DNA of 64,000 bases, from NCBI GenBank assembly GCA_027605045.1, contig JAQFWX010000002.1, positions 1,364,001 to 1,428,000 on the forward strand, written 5' to 3'. Each line of letters begins with the position of its first letter. Position 1 is the stretch's first letter. Positions 22,653-36,163 of this stretch are shown piece after piece. The translations under genes were made by a program, and so were the position numbers. A model generated the notes under the pieces. It did no database searches. It had not been told where the DNA came from and saw only the letters and a program-made list of their open reading frames with translations. The stretch comes from Phallus indusiatus (Eukaryota > Basidiomycota > Agaricomycetes > Phallales > Phallaceae).

Positions 22653-24408
22653 ATGAACCAACATGATGGTCAGTTGAATAAAGAAAAGAACGCACAACGT
22701 AGGCCTATTCACCCAATCCAAAAGCGACAACAACTCGTGCATGGCACACTACCATCCAATACCACTCCATCCTTTATTTCGGTACCTGCAAGCACAATAA
22801 CGTCCACTTCCAATGCATCATCCTCCTCCTCCAATTCCACTTTAATACTGGACCCTCCCCCTCCATACGTCCCACCTCGTGCTCACTCATCCAATGACGT
22901 CAACCTTAGCAATTTTACCGCCATACCCAATCCAAGTTCAAACCCGAGCCTTAGAAACAATCGAAAAGAGAATTCAAACCTATTCGCATCTAAATGCCCA
23001 TCCGCTGTCATTTCCACTTCTGGATCTGGATCTGCAAGTCCGGGGACTGACCCTGTGTCAGGGTCGTCCGCTCGTGCTGAAACGAGTGCTCCTTTGAGAA
23101 AGGCATCCTCTTCGGAAGATATCCTTTGGACTGACAAAAGAAGACATCGATTAAGGCGAAGAAATGGAAGAAGCTGTTCCAATGCAGTTGGTGGCTATGA
23201 TAGTAATGATGGGCTTCGGGAAGAGTACGCGATGTATTCAGACGGAGAAATCCAAGATAGCGCGAGACCAATTGTAAATGAACATCAATACGACGAACGC
23301 TTATATACCTATATTTCCTCCGATCACGATTACGACGAGCCAGATTATGTTCACTTGACTCCCATCTCTCCTGGATTGGAAAATGGTACAGGAGAGACGG
23401 AAACAGAAGTAGAGGAACAGGTACGTCGTATAAACCCTTCGTCAAACAAAATAATTTATCCGGTTAATAAAGTCTCAAAAGCTTTCGACATCTCGTAAAA
23501 TCCCGCCTTTGCAACCCCAGCTACTCTTGGATTTCATCTCAGGTCCATCCCCAACATCGCCTTTATCACGCAATCCCCCGACTCCTCCAATACTTGCCCA
23601 ACTCTCAAAGTCACAATTTACACCTGTTCTTTTCGAATTATTTAGACTGTTGTCAGTTGTACCTGCAGGTTTAGGATTCGTATGGCATCTGTGGTGCTTC
23701 ATTTGTGCTGTACAATCTTTTACTGGACGTGACGGCGACTCACGCTTGAGAGAGATTACACGAGATGTTTCTGAATTTGCTGAATTTAAATTCACAATTC
23801 ATACTCCATTTGATCATTTTGTCTGTATATTATGGGTATGTTTCTCTATACGTTTGTATGTTTAACTTGTGGTGACCTTTTAACAGACACTGTTGACTGC
23901 TCATCAATGTCTCGCTCTCACAACCGGACTCCAGTTACGCTGGCGTGCATACTATCCTTCCCATGCAACCCTCATCCGACTTCTTGCGCTCCAAGCTATA
24001 TGCTGGCCCGCTACGCAGTATACTCTCAGATTCGTCAATCATGACGTACGCCCTGTCGTGTGTTGGGCTCTTATCGGCAGCACGACCTGTTTCAGCAGAG
24101 CGGTTCAAATATGGGTAGTCAGTAATTTGAAAGTCGTTCGACACGGAATTTCGAAAGTAAAAACAAGGATGAATCCTCACGATTATGATGATACGGATAC
24201 AAGTGAAAAAGCAGACTTAGTGCCGCGCACTAATAGTGGTTTTCTTCACCACGCTGATTCTTGTCATGATGCTGTCACGATTAAGTGGGTTGTTAGACGG
24301 TGGGATTGGCCCCTTGTCATGCGCACTTGTGTTTTACCCGCCGCTATGGTTTATTTTGTGATGGCCTGGGTTGGGGAATTGAGGAGAGAAGTTGTGAGAT
24401 GGGAATAA
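22653..24408 (+). CDS. EOS1: Eos1-like N-glycosylation membrane protein
   Basis: Eos1 is an ER membrane protein linked in yeast to N-glycosylation and oxidative-stress tolerance. The first exon encodes a long disordered Ser/Thr/Pro-rich cytosolic region with acidic and Arg-rich stretches (about residues 1-255). After the intron at about 23419-23469 comes the conserved membrane core: FELFRLLSVVPAGLGFVW, an intron, then TLLTAHQCLALTTGLQLRW, LIRLLALQAICWPATQYT and RPVVCWALIGSTTCFSRAV. The last span is near LPAAMVYFVMAWVGE. These blocks match the Eos1 family as I remember it. Both introns are GT-AG and short. The long disordered N-terminus is usual in basidiomycete members. Confidence 0.75.
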
Positions 24409-27395
24409 GTTTCAATAGAAAAGTGGCGCACCGTGGGGGGTTCGTTGATATTTGTGATCACGAAAGTTCAATAATGTTCAATATTCCCCATCTAGTAGTA
24501 ATTTCCCTGTGGCTGCGACTTCTAGAATATGTTTGCTTCCGCCTTTCAGGTTACATAGTCTAGTTCCGTTTCCGGATTGTGTAATTATATGCTTGAGAAG
24601 CTCTATAAAGGTCTGAACTAGGGGGGCAATTCAACGCGCTGTTGAACCCACTTACCGGCACCATTGTTCCTATTTTCATGTTTTCATCTTCACTTGACAC
24701 AATTGTAGGAAGAGGAGGCGTTTTATGAAATTCATGATGTACGTATTACAATTTTTGTATAAATACGTGTGTGCCATGAATGGCTTGATCCCATAAAAAT
24801 TACAAAACAGATGATAATGGTCATGGAAACATATTTAGGCTGTGCATTCAACTATTTATGTGTACTATTGGAAACAATAATTGAAAAACCCGGGATACAA
24901 CAATGAGATGAACATCTCCACCTGAGAATGTATTGCGGAGGATAGAATTTGCATGCAAAGCTGTGTGTACATGAGAAAAACCGGGAGGCCCCCTTGTCCG
25001 ATCACATCGCTGGAGTCTTGGCGTCGAATTATCAACTTCGGATGATAATATACCATTGTTTGTTGATCAACAATCGATATTCTACTCCAATTCCTCCCTA
25101 AAGTAGAATAAATGCACTCCCATCTGTCTGCTTCCACTACTAAAAGATTGGTACCCGCGGACTACATAGTGAACATTACATCACTTGTGCTGAAATAGCA
25201 AGCCCTACTAACTTAAATAATTCGGGATTTATTCTATCCACTGCAGATTTTCAATGTTTAATTACATTCGAGCTATTTCATTTTCGCGTGATTCCGCCTT
25301 TGCGAGCTGTCTCGACGTTTTACTGCGTAATATGTAAGAATCATAAAGAAAAACTCAAACATACCTCCCCTTAGGAAACGACTTGTATGGATCCCGATAG
25401 AACTTTGAGCTTTAAGACACTTCACCTCCAGACTCTCATGATCAAGCGTCGAAGTCGGGAAGTCGAAAATGTGAGTATATGACTTCTGCTTGATTTCACT
25501 GAGATATCGTATACTAATTTGGTCAATAAAGAAAAAGCCTAAACATGCATTCCGGTGTCCCCTTTTGACCGAAAGCTTATAATAGGAATTTAGCTACACC
25601 TGAGTGTCATGGGTTTAATTTTGCTGAACGCGGCTACAGTTGTTTGTGTAGCAGGAGATGTGCATCTTGGAGTCCTAAATTTACTGATTTGATGATGCCG
25701 TAATCGTTAATTGAGTAACAATTACAGCCCCAATTACAGCCCCACAAACTCAATGATTGTTGAAAGTGGTGGTAAGTACTAAGGACGAACGTGTACTCAG
25801 GTGCCACCAAACGAATTTGTCAGGTCACCAGCCTATATTTTTTTCAAGGATCAGCTACTCAATTCTTGAGATTTTCTTATCAATCGGTATAATCGTGTTA
25901 GGGAAACCAAGGACGAGAGGAGTAAGATTATGATCATTCCTATTCAGCGAGGTTTTGACAGTCCCGAACGAAGCATGTTGATAATATAGCCCGGAGTCTT
26001 TTTACTGGCTGAGATTTTGGTGATGTAAAAATAGGCGAAGATCGAGATATGATTGGGATAATCTGGAATGCACGTTGCTGTATTACCTGCATATATAACC
26101 CCAATAAGTTAAATATTCGCAAATGACATTGAAATGGATGTTTCATTGTCATCAGCTCTAAAATTATATTCTGTTGTTCAATCCAATAAATCCATAGAAT
26201 TGGGGCGCAACTGGGCAGCCCGGGGATGAATGCATATATTTTTGCTTTCGCCGCCAAAACAAGGTTCGGATCCAACGCTTTGAGCTCCGACGATCTACAT
26301 AGCACTCACATCATCAACTGCCATTTCTTCTTTGCTTCTAGTCTCGTTACGAACTCATCACCGAATCTTTCAAACGTAGTCTTGTTAATTCTATCTCCAC
26401 AATCACGCCATATTTCGCCCTTTGCCTTTCCAGATCATTATGGAGTATGAGCATCTCGTTATCCGCATTCCACTTCTGCCGGACCTATTTTGTTTACTTG
26501 TGTATTTGAGCCTGGCCAAAACCCACTATAGTGTTACAATATCGCTTTAGAAGGTATGATCTCCTGTGTTTTTCTATCTTTGGTTCAATTCCGTATACTC
26601 GAGACCTCGGAATTTCAGGCGGAATCGTTTGAGCAGGGACAGCCTTAAATTCATCGCGAACCAGCCCTCATACGCTACAAATGTTACTCTTTAGAAGCCG
26701 ATAACTCAATTGGCTGAAGGATCTAGGATAATTCGGTCATAAACTTGTTTTTCCAGACATTTGAATAGCCTTGGGATATTCGTTCGCCTCAAGTTCCCTC
26801 GTTTCCGAGTGATGTGAACATCATTCACATGCTCTCGTCCGATCATCTGTCAAGGCGATATAACCAATATATCCTGAATTGTTAAGGCCTGGAGGTGTTT
26901 GGGAAATCCTCGCATCGGATCCAGAACTGGCCCGACAGCAGGCTGGACTAGTGGACCAGTTGTAGCCTGCAGTTTTTGAAAACGCTACGCAGGTATCATA
27001 CGTCCTGATAATTCTTGAAAACTGGTGCCTCATCTATGGAGTCTTCTCTACATACCTCCAGATACACATGACATGAGAAGTTGGTGTATCGCAATTGTCA
27101 TAGGTGAGAATGAACTTGTTTTGACATCGAAGCCAGTGCTCAGGTTCGTCTATTCAGTTCACCTCCATGTTAGACGCCGGATTTACCGGATCTCCTTGTC
27201 TCAAGACGCGTTTCCCAACGTTGTCAGCCGGAATTTACGAAAATATCCAAATCATCTTAGCCTTCTGACCATTTACTGCATTTTCAATATTCTTCTGTCG
27301 GTCTCGTTATGTTGCCGTGAGGGGTCAATCACACGATACCGTCAACTATTGAGTTCGGTGGGCTGACATCTCTACAACTCAAATTCTGCTGTTAC
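24409..27395. other. 3-kb interval without a recognised gene
   Basis: I could not build any gene here. Short minus-strand frames exist at 24865-25137 and 25940-26305, and a coding-looking stretch lies at about 26320-26390 (minus strand, DRINKTTFERFGDEF), but no two join through plausible splice sites. Gene relics or an unannotated non-coding transcript are possible. Confidence 0.35.
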
Positions 27396-27403
27396 TATAA
27401 AAA
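27396..27403 (+). promoter_or_regulatory. TATA box of the large unassigned gene
   Basis: TATAAAAA lies about 75 bp upstream of the ATG at 27478 and is followed by a pyrimidine-rich leader. Confidence 0.45.
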
Positions 27404-27477
27404 TGGTGGAAAGTCCTCTCATTCCTTCACCCGCTTCTCATCTCTTCACACCTCTTTCACTTCACCTATCTTGAAGA

Positions 27478-30400
27478 ATGTGCCTCGGTGAAAACTCCGC
27501 ACACCATGCCGTTCACTATGTGAACGCACAACTGACAGCACTCTGGGAAAACTCTGTTGAATGTACAGAGCATGCCGGTAAAAATCTGAAGCCCCTGGAG
27601 CGTGTCCGCTACGACTTCGCTCTTCGTGAATTTCACGTGGGGAGCAAGCAACTCTCCAAATCCACCGGTGAACCGGAATCGATGTTCAGTGCCGTATTTG
27701 ACAGACCTCGAATCGATTTCATCTGCAACCACGAAGCCGTGTTGTACTTGAAGATCAAGGAAGGTCATTTCAATCGCGATTTTGCCAAGCTTGATGTTCC
27801 GACTTTTACGCCTACCCGGTATGTAATGATGGTCCGGTCATTAGGTTTGACCTCTCAATCCTTTTTAGAGCTCGCAACGTCCCGATTAAGGATCTGGAGT
27901 TGGCCTTCAGGCTTGACTTCGCTCTCAATACTATTAAGGGCACGACTGCCCATATCGGCAACGGATCACATCTCATACAGTTGTTGGTTCTGGATGTAGC
28001 CAGTAAGTAATCCTTTACACAGACTCGATCAAGGTTTTAACAGTCATTCAATTGCTCAGCTGCCACTCTTGCTTCAAAGGTCGAGATCGCTGATGCGAAA
28101 GACGCACTCGCATTCTACTTGAAAAAATACCTCGAATTCTTACGTCACGCAGGGCACCATGTCCTGTTCTCACTACCGGACTTTGACGATGACGGACATC
28201 AAGTCCAAGTCGAATTCTCTCTCCTTCCACATTTCATTCGCAACGTTGAACATGAGATCACCGAAGTCTTTGGTGTTTCTCTTGAAACCATCAATAACAG
28301 CCTGTCTTCCAGATGGCTCAAATCTATCATGGAGGCCGAGGACGAAGGCGATCATGACAAAGAAGCCATATGCCTTGCGGAGTACCGTAGCACTTGGACC
28401 ACCATTGGTGATAGGAAAGATATCCAATTCTTGGTCAAGTTCGGCGCGCCCACCGTGAAGATCCTTTGCAAGCGCGAAGCTATCCTTTCATTCGTCATCG
28501 AAGAACTGATTGTATATGATGGCAATGATTTCACTGTGTAAGTAGTCTCTTTTGTGCCTTGTGTGTGTGTAGCAGGCTCTTAACCAAAAATTTTTAGTGC
28601 TCCCAAGCACACCTATAAAAACTGGGAAATCGCCACCGTCGTCAACCTCATCAAAAAGGTTGAAAGCTCCATTACCCGTATTGAACTTGACTACAAAAGT
28701 AAGTATAGCTGTTTCGAACTGCGCGCAGCTTATCTAATGACATTTGACCTTGACAGCCCTTCGTGTCTGTGAGCCGCTTTGCATCTTCGCGGACTTGGAT
28801 GTCAGCATCACTTGGGCCGCTACTCTCAAGGCAACTATCTTCGAGTTCTTCCAGATCCATTACACTACAGTTCTTCACAAAATCTCTGCGCACATTGTCT
28901 ATATTCATGATGAGAAGCACGGTTTGGGCTTCCCTAGCTTTAACTCTCCGCATTTCAAACTCCCCGGCATAGGCATAGGCCTTGGTTTGGGCGGAATCGG
29001 ATTCGACCTTGGCCTTGGAGGTCATGGATCTGGAGGATCAACGTCTAAGACCCCTGACAATCCAGGTCACTCCGTGCCTAGAGAACCCGGCAAACCAGAT
29101 CAACCTGCACCGGTTGTTCCTACCGTTCCATCTGCTTCAGTTACCAAAAAAGTCATACTCAAAGAGACTAGTGTCGCCGAATATGACTTCCTTCAAGTCA
29201 TATCCGTCGAAGGCATTATCGAGCACTTCAAGACTTTGTGGCAGTCGTATAAAGATAAGACGGAAGACTACGCGCGTGTTTTGGTCAAATGGTCACATGG
29301 CGAAGACATTACCGCGTCATTTGGAGCTATTAATTTGAAGTTCCTGTCTAAGGAGAAGGCGATAGTTTGGATCCATCTAGAAGATGGATCGTTGAAACCT
29401 TTGAAAGGGTACGTCCTGATGGGATTGTCTGGATAAAGCCGGGATGATTAACATTGAACGTAGCGATAAACATTACGATTTCATTGATTGGTCGATTGCT
29501 TTTGAGGTCAATGTCACGATCGTTGAACACGAGAAGGTGGTTAAAAAGTCGAAATCGTGGTTCGACCGATTCAAGGATTCCTTTGCTTGGAAGCTCCATG
29601 GTAACCAAGAGTCTCGTACTCTCCATCATCTCGGTCTAGACTTTTCGTGTAAGTATCTGTATTTTTGAGTAGAGGTCGATATTAATTATCAAACTAGCTG
29701 CAAAATTCGTCTACGACAAATCCAGGTTCGAAGGTCTCGCCCTGGGTAGTCGTACAGCCGTAGGCTACATTCGCGCTGTCGTCCAGTACCTTACCAAGTA
29801 CTACTTCGACGAACTTACTCTGCACGGACACCACATTCTCTACACCACACCTGTTTGGAAGCCTGGTTTCAAACCGCCCTCATGGGGCTTGACCAGCTTG
29901 TCCTTTCAGGTCTACTCGAAATACACTTACACGCGCGAAACGGTCGATTTTTCGACAGCGGTCCTCATCCTCCTTGGAATGACATCGTTTCACAAACACC
30001 CCAAAGGGCCTTTACCATACAGCAGCGAATGGGTTGTTGGGGGTGGCGCCGGAACTGTTTGCTTATCTCGTCAAGTCTTCTTTGAGGAACGTCTTCTTAA
30101 ATCTTTGGCGGATGTCAATGGAACGACTACTGTTGTTCCGAACTTTTGCCCTAGTAGTGCTGGTACTACAGCTGCTATCTTTACTGGAGCCGATGAGAGC
30201 GAATGGGGCTTGGCACTTGCTACCTGGATTGAGCGATCTTGCACCCGCAAGAAAGCTAGCAAGTGCGATTGGAAGGTGAACACGAACAAGTCGGAGAGCG
30301 ACTACAAGTGGGAGTACACGGATAAATGGAGTTATGAACACGAGAACTCCCATGATGTCTCTCGAAATGGCTTGTACAAGGTTTCTTGTAAGTGAGATTT

Positions 30401-31318
30401 GTTGTTTGGGTGTGATTCAAGTTTGACGCTTTCATTGAAGGTATTACAAAGAACTTCTTATCCTTCCCGGAAGCTGAGGAAGGTTCCCTTGATATTGTAT
30501 TGAAGGGTAGTGTACATGTTGAGTTGACATTCAAAGGTAGCAAGAGTTGGAAGTAAGTCATTCGTATATCTTCCGAAAGGCGAATGCCGAAGTTCAACTG
30601 CTTTTCAGTTCTCATTTGCAATCGACTTGGGCTTCTACGTTGTCAGTCAAGTCTCTTCCAGGAGGAAGCGGTTTATCCATTGAGGTCGCCGGCGAGAATC
30701 AACCCCAATTTAGCACCGTATCGACCGATATTCCTATTGAGCAACTATTTGATGTCAAGGCCCTTCATGGTTTACTTCATGTTGAGCTTTCAAGCCTTGC
30801 ATCCGAGCTTCGCCAATCGTTCGGTGGTGTTTGGGAACATTGCTTCGCCGGAACAGAAGCTCTCTCTCTTTGCAACCCCTTCTTCAACAAACACGGAGAC
30901 ATTCTGTTCGAGTTAAGGCCTTATGTTCCACTTACTCAGACTCAGATCGTAGCGAGACCTTCGGTTGCTCGTACGGATAGCACGAAGAAGCCTTCTTGTA
31001 CGTTGTTTTTGTTTTTCACAGCAGCTGGGCGTCGGATCTGATTCATCTTGTTTTCTTATAGGGATCCGTCGCGCTGTCCACACAGTTGGTGAAGTAATAG
31101 GCGATGTCATCGATGACGGGAAGATCAATCGTAGCAACAGGTCTAACGGAACTACATCCGAGTCCTTTCAGGCCTCGACCACCAAGTCTGAAAAAGAGGT
31201 TATCTCAGGGTCTACGGTTGAAAAAATCAGCGTAACAGCCGGCGCGAATTCTGAATCTGTTGTTAAATCCACAACATCCTCGACTATTGTCACAACACCT
31301 GCCCCAACTCCAGCTTAA
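27478..31318 (+). CDS. large multi-exon protein of unknown function (about 1,100 aa)
   Basis: I do not recognise a named domain. Exons join in phase through ten or so GT-AG introns from MCLGENSAHHAVHYVN to the stop after TTPAPTPA. Visible parts are an N-terminal block with LERVRYDFALREFHVGSKQL and a charged helical-looking middle. About one third of the way in is a glycine-rich linker (GIGIGLGLGGIGFDLGLGG) followed by a proline-rich stretch. A second large domain follows (SWFDRFKDSFAWKLHG, LTLHGHHILYTTPVWKPGF), and the tail is Ser/Thr-rich. There is no signal peptide or clear membrane span. Two structurally similar halves separated by the linker are possible. The gene is complete and shows no stop codon or frame break. 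Confidence 0.8.
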
Positions 31319-31577
31319 ACAACGCCTGCGAGTTAATGCAGTAGTCTCCTCATGTAACCAAAATTATCTTGTCATGCTTTCACTTTAAATACCCACATCT
31401 TGTTGTACACACGCACTATATATTGTAACTTCTTTATCCATGAACGCTCAGCGTGTCCTGGCTTGGCCAAACATCTTGTTACGACATGCCCGCTGACTCA
31501 ATTACGAGTTCCTATTCGTCCCATTTTTCAGCCGCAAATTTGCAACGGATTCCCAGGACCATGACATTGTGACTTCG

Positions 31578-33188
31578 TTAATACATTTGCATAAGATTAC
31601 TACCGTCAAAGCTGTTAAGCACAAGACCCTTTTGGCGTAAAAGAGTGAGCACTTCTGCAAAATCGCCCTTGTCAAAATAAGATAGTCCTAACTCCAAAAC
31701 CTCTACTCCAGTTTTCAGAACAACGTTTAAAAACTCCTGGGACGATATTTTACCCGATTGTGGTAGGATTAGTGTTTCAAGTTTCAAATTTGCCAATTCC
31801 AATGAATTCAGCGAATTGATAGGATCGGCCCAGTCGGGCCACCATAATTCGAGAGCATTGAGACAAGGAAATACGCCGCGAATATTGATATTCCAGGATG
31901 AAAGAATACCCCATGCTTCATAGCCCAGTCCTAAGCGCGTGATTTTGGGCATAACGCGCATCAATTCGAGCATTGGGGAACGATCAAAGACCCAATTAGG
32001 GTGCCACGTGCCTGAGAGATGAAGCAAGTGAGTTGGGCGGTTTGTGAGATCACGTTCCAGTACGGAGAGAATTTGGAAAGATCCTCTGAATAATTCAAAG
32101 TCGATGTATAGGTAACGATGGCCTGAGAAATGGGATAGTGCACCGGATGGGACTGATTCAAACATGTTGAAAGGCGGGTGTCCAGTTGAGTCTGATTGGT
32201 CGTCTGGTGGATTGTAGTCTGGGTAGCATAGCCTGAACTGAGACAGGGATCCCAAAGTTCGGATACGAGCCGAGATTTCGTGAATGTAATAGTAGCTTAG
32301 TCCTCTTGATTCCAATGTGAGGTTTTGCAAGTTCGGAAAGTCCAGTCTTTTCACTAACGATGGACTGGCTAAGGACTCCGCCTTCACGTCAACGTGAGCC
32401 CAGATTACGATTTCCAGCTCGGATAAGGAGGGACAACTGGCCAAAAATCCGAGGAGGCGAGAAAGAGTTGGTGGGCTTATTGGGTTCCGAAGAGTAAAAT
32501 GCGTCAGTTTGTTGTGTGGAAGTTCAAGCCATGGTAAGCTAATGCTTTGGAGTTTGAGCTCCCGGAGGCAAGTCATATCTATGATGAGAAAATCTGTCAA
32601 TGAGGGTGGTCTGGCCCGCCCAAAACCTGCCTCAGAGCTGATATTCAAGTGCCGCAGTCGAAGTGGTTGTAAGAGGGTATTCTGGAAGACATGTTGTATT
32701 TTGGGTAATTCTGATGATAGTAGGTGTATGGTTAATGAAACTAGCCGGGGTAAAATGAGATCGGCTCGAGACTCGAAATAATTCGCCAACTTTGAATTGA
32801 GAGTGCGGTAAGGTTGGCTTAATGACAATGTGAGAGGGGCGTTTTCGGACCGATTGATGAATAAGTCGGTGATTGGATCGGAGTCGTTAAGGTCCAAAAT
32901 TCCCCACAAAGCTGGCCATTCTAATGCAAATCTCCTCCAGTGACGACAGACGTACGAGATACCTAGAGCAGTCTTTCCAGGGCGGGTCGAATTATAAATT
33001 GCCAATTTGAAGATCTCGTAAAGTACGTCCGGAATTACTCTATTTATCGCAAGCTTGGAGTTGTGAATGGTCTTTGGCTGTGGCGTAATGAATGAGAGGC
33101 TTTGCTGCGCTTCGCGTGTTGTGTTGAGGGGTAGTTTTCCCATTGCGCTGGTGAATTTTTCATCAAAGACGGAATTTCTCTTGATCAT
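31578..33188 (-). CDS. F-box-like protein, single exon (536 aa)
   Basis: F-box proteins recruit substrates to SCF ubiquitin ligases. An F-box-like motif starts near residue 48 (INRVIPDVLYEIFKLAIYNS) and continues with ALGISYVCRHWRRFALEWPALW, the usual basidiomycete pattern. It is followed by about 400 residues of irregular leucine-rich sequence (LTLSLSQPY, LRELKLQSISLPWLELP, LENLTLESRGL-like units) that probably forms a solenoid. The frame is intron-free, unlike its neighbours, as is common for this greatly expanded family. The substrate is unknown. It converges with the large gene ending at 31318. Confidence 0.88.
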   Translation of the reverse strand: MIKRNSVFDEKFTSAMGKLPLNTTREAQQSLSFITPQPKTIHNSKLAINRVIPDVLYEIFKLAIYNSTRPGKTALGISYVCRHWRRFALEWPALWGILDLNDSDPITDLFINRSENAPLTLSLSQPYRTLNSKLANYFESRADLILPRLVSLTIHLLSSELPKIQHVFQNTLLQPLRLRHLNISSEAGFGRARPPSLTDFLIIDMTCLRELKLQSISLPWLELPHNKLTHFTLRNPISPPTLSRLLGFLASCPSLSELEIVIWAHVDVKAESLASPSLVKRLDFPNLQNLTLESRGLSYYYIHEISARIRTLGSLSQFRLCYPDYNPPDDQSDSTGHPPFNMFESVPSGALSHFSGHRYLYIDFELFRGSFQILSVLERDLTNRPTHLLHLSGTWHPNWVFDRSPMLELMRVMPKITRLGLGYEAWGILSSWNINIRGVFPCLNALELWWPDWADPINSLNSLELANLKLETLILPQSGKISSQEFLNVVLKTGVEVLELGLSYFDKGDFAEVLTLLRQKGLVLNSFDGSNLMQMY

Positions 33189-34401
33189 AATGATATTTAC
33201 TTTAGTTCATTGTGCATCTCGACGAAGGCGTAGGGTTCCATTAGTAAAGTGAGTGTTTGAGGAGGTGCATGAAGAGAATTTGTGAACATAGCTATTATTA
33301 TTCGGCCAGCCTAGACCGTGCTTACGAACAGTCACCAAATTTGCATTTTGGGGTTGGATTAATAAGAGAGAGATGCATAATCAACTTGATGTCCGAGCCT
33401 TCAGCTTGGAAATTCAGCTTGAGACTTGTACTCGAGAGCTTGAGTGACTATTCGGAGTTGTGGTTGAGTTCTGATGAGATTACTCAGACGAAGGTCTGAG
33501 TTTGAACTGCTAAATTGTTTGAATGCAGCTTAGACGGTTACCGTGTTAGAGCAGACACTGAAACCCTTGTGTTTGTGGTTTCATGTTCAACCGAGCTTTG
33601 CTTTTGTTATACGGAATCCAAGCAGCTCGTTGACCGAGGGTTCTAATATCAGAGGCACTGTCATGAACGTGTCTTTGCAACAGACCTTCGAGGTAAACTA
33701 TGAACTACATATCGTACTTTCAAACCTGCTCATACGGTTTTTTAAAATTCCGTATTTCTTCAATTCAGGATATCACGAGCTTCATAATTCAGGAAACTTG
33801 TTGCTGGTGTCTTGCTCCTTTCCAGAAACCTGAGAATCTGCCGCGGCCCCTTCCGAGCTTCAAGCGAATCTTTCAACCTAATGTATTGATAGTGATTTTG
33901 TTATGGACCTTGGACCAATGAAATGATGGTATCATCATTATTCTTATCGGTAACCGGTACCAATCTGCGTCGCTTGCGTCGTTCGAATAATCTCCTTCGA
34001 GGCAGAAGAGTTGACCGCAAGGAATTTGGGAGAGCAGCTTCAAGTTGTATTGGCCTCAGGAAACCCATCATCACTGTTTGTTTTTGGTATAAAATCTAGA
34101 ATAGAATTAACATGATTTTTTATGGATTGTAGACCAGCAAACGTGTAGAATAAATTCCTCAATTCCAAGTCCAGAAGGATATGAAATCCTAATTTGAATC
34201 ACGGACGACTCAGCCGATATTGTTTCCCTGATTATCGAACGCAAATCTCAGGTTGTTCCTGAACTCATGATACTACCAGACTATCGGTATCACGTGCGAA
34301 ATACCAGCCTATGGACGAACCACTGGATTATTATTATGCCTCATATATAAGCAAAATGTACTTATCTGTTCCACCTTACTCTCTATCACAACTAGATTAC
34401 C
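33189..34401. other. divergent interval between the F-box and FAD monooxygenase genes
   Basis: It should hold two promoters. No coding model can be supported. Confidence 0.4.
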
Positions 34402-36163
34402 ATGAGCACCACGAAACTCAGTGTCGCCATCGTCGGCGGTGGAACGGGAGGGGTATGTCTCGCAGTTGCCCTCCTCCGAGCGGGAGTCACCATCGACATC
34501 TTTGAACAAGCTGTAAGCGATCATACATCATACTTATTTTCCGTATGGGGCTGAAACCCGTCCTTCACTTTAGGGAAGGTTCGAAGAAATTGGCGCGGGG
34601 GTAGGTATAGGTATATCTGGAATAGATTCAAATCATTAAACCATTCATACTCACCGAATGCGAGGTCCTAACGGAATACGCGCCCTGCGTCGACTTGGTA
34701 TATTGGACCACATTATCAGTGTGGCGGATGAACCTCTCTCGAAGAGAATGGTTCTATTTTATTCGGGGCTCCCGGACAATAATCTTATATACGATGTTAA
34801 GCATTGCGCTCTTTTTTCTCCTTTTGACTGTACAAATCCTCGCATTTAGTACCCAGGACTCGACAGCGATGCCGGCCTAGGAGTCCATCGCGCTCGTTTT
34901 CTAGACGCTCTAGTAAAACTTCTCCCGCCTTCTGTTGCCCATTTCAAGAAAAAATGCACAAGCGTTTTAGCAGCAGGAGACGACGATGCCGGCCGTAGTG
35001 GCGTGACAATTTTCTTTGAAGACGGGACTTCTCACACGGCAGATGTAGTAATTGGATGTGATGGTGTCAAAAGCACCATCCGGACCGCTGTAATAGGCAG
35101 AGTTATCCATCCGAAATTCTCTCGGACTATCGCATTTCGAGGTCTAATCCCAATAGAAGCCGGCGTCAAGGCTATGGGACCAATGATCAAAACACGACCA
35201 CACGCATATATTGGACCAAATCGGGTATGCTATTTCACTTTGGCTATCCGATAATAACTTGACGGGTACATGTTAGCATTTAGTCGTGTTTCCCATCAAC
35301 GATGGTGAAATAGTGAGTTTCTTATACTGATCAGCTGTCATGTCATTGAAGTCGTTTTTAGGTGAACATAGTAGCGTTTTCAACCGACAGGACACCAGGC
35401 GGAGATCTAAAGGGTCCCGAACCGGGGCAGCCGTGGGTTGTACCCGCCACTCAGGATGAAATGCTATCTCACTTTGAAGGCTGGGGACCTCAAGTTACGG
35501 AATTGTTGAGCGTACGTATTGATATATTTCTAATATAGAACATCAAGCTTATCCGTTTATAGAATATCACCCACCCGAACAAGTGGTTTCTTCACATGCA
35601 AGATCCACCTTTAGAAACATATGTCAATGGGAAAATCGCAATATTAGGGGATGCGGTATGTATCGTAATTCTATAATTCCCACCGTATACTTCCGCGTCA
35701 AACTCAAAACCTTAAACCTATGAAAAGGCACACGCGATGCTGCCTCATCTTGGAGCCGGAGCAGGTCAGGCGATAGAAGACGCCTACACCTTATCTATTT
35801 TACTTTCGCACCCACAAACCACAAAATCGAATGTTGAAGTAAACACATTCTTATTGAGAGTATAATAGGAGTCTAATTTTTTTTTAATAGTCAGTTTTGA
35901 AGGCATACGATTATGTGCGGCGACCTCGTGTCAACGCAATTGTCAAGAGAACCTGGGAATGCGGTGAAATATATGAGTGCTGTGGACCAAGTGGCAGCGA
36001 ACAGGAAAACATTCGTGAAGACTTGAAAGACATCTGTTCGTTTGTGTGGCATCATGAATTGGAGGATGATATCAAAATTGCGATGGATTATTTGGTGGAA
36101 CACTCCGTTTTTTTGCCGTCGGCCACTAATACCTCTAGCAATGGCGCGTCGTCTGGTCACTAA
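34402..36163 (+). CDS. FAD-dependent monooxygenase, copy 1 (salicylate-hydroxylase type)
   Basis: A group A flavin monooxygenase that would hydroxylate an aromatic or related substrate using NAD(P)H and oxygen. The spliced protein starts MSTTKLSVAIVGGGTGGVCL, with the FAD-binding GxGxxG variant, and continues EEIGAGVGIGPNGIRALRRL. It has the DG motif in VVIGCDGVKSTIR and the second FAD motif ILGDAAHAMLPHLGAGAGQA. It ends in an acidic helix with FVWHHELEDDIKIAM and GASSGH. At least seven short introns all keep phase. No signal peptide is present. A paralog in the opposite orientation lies at 43660-45391. The natural substrate cannot be inferred. Confidence 0.9.
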
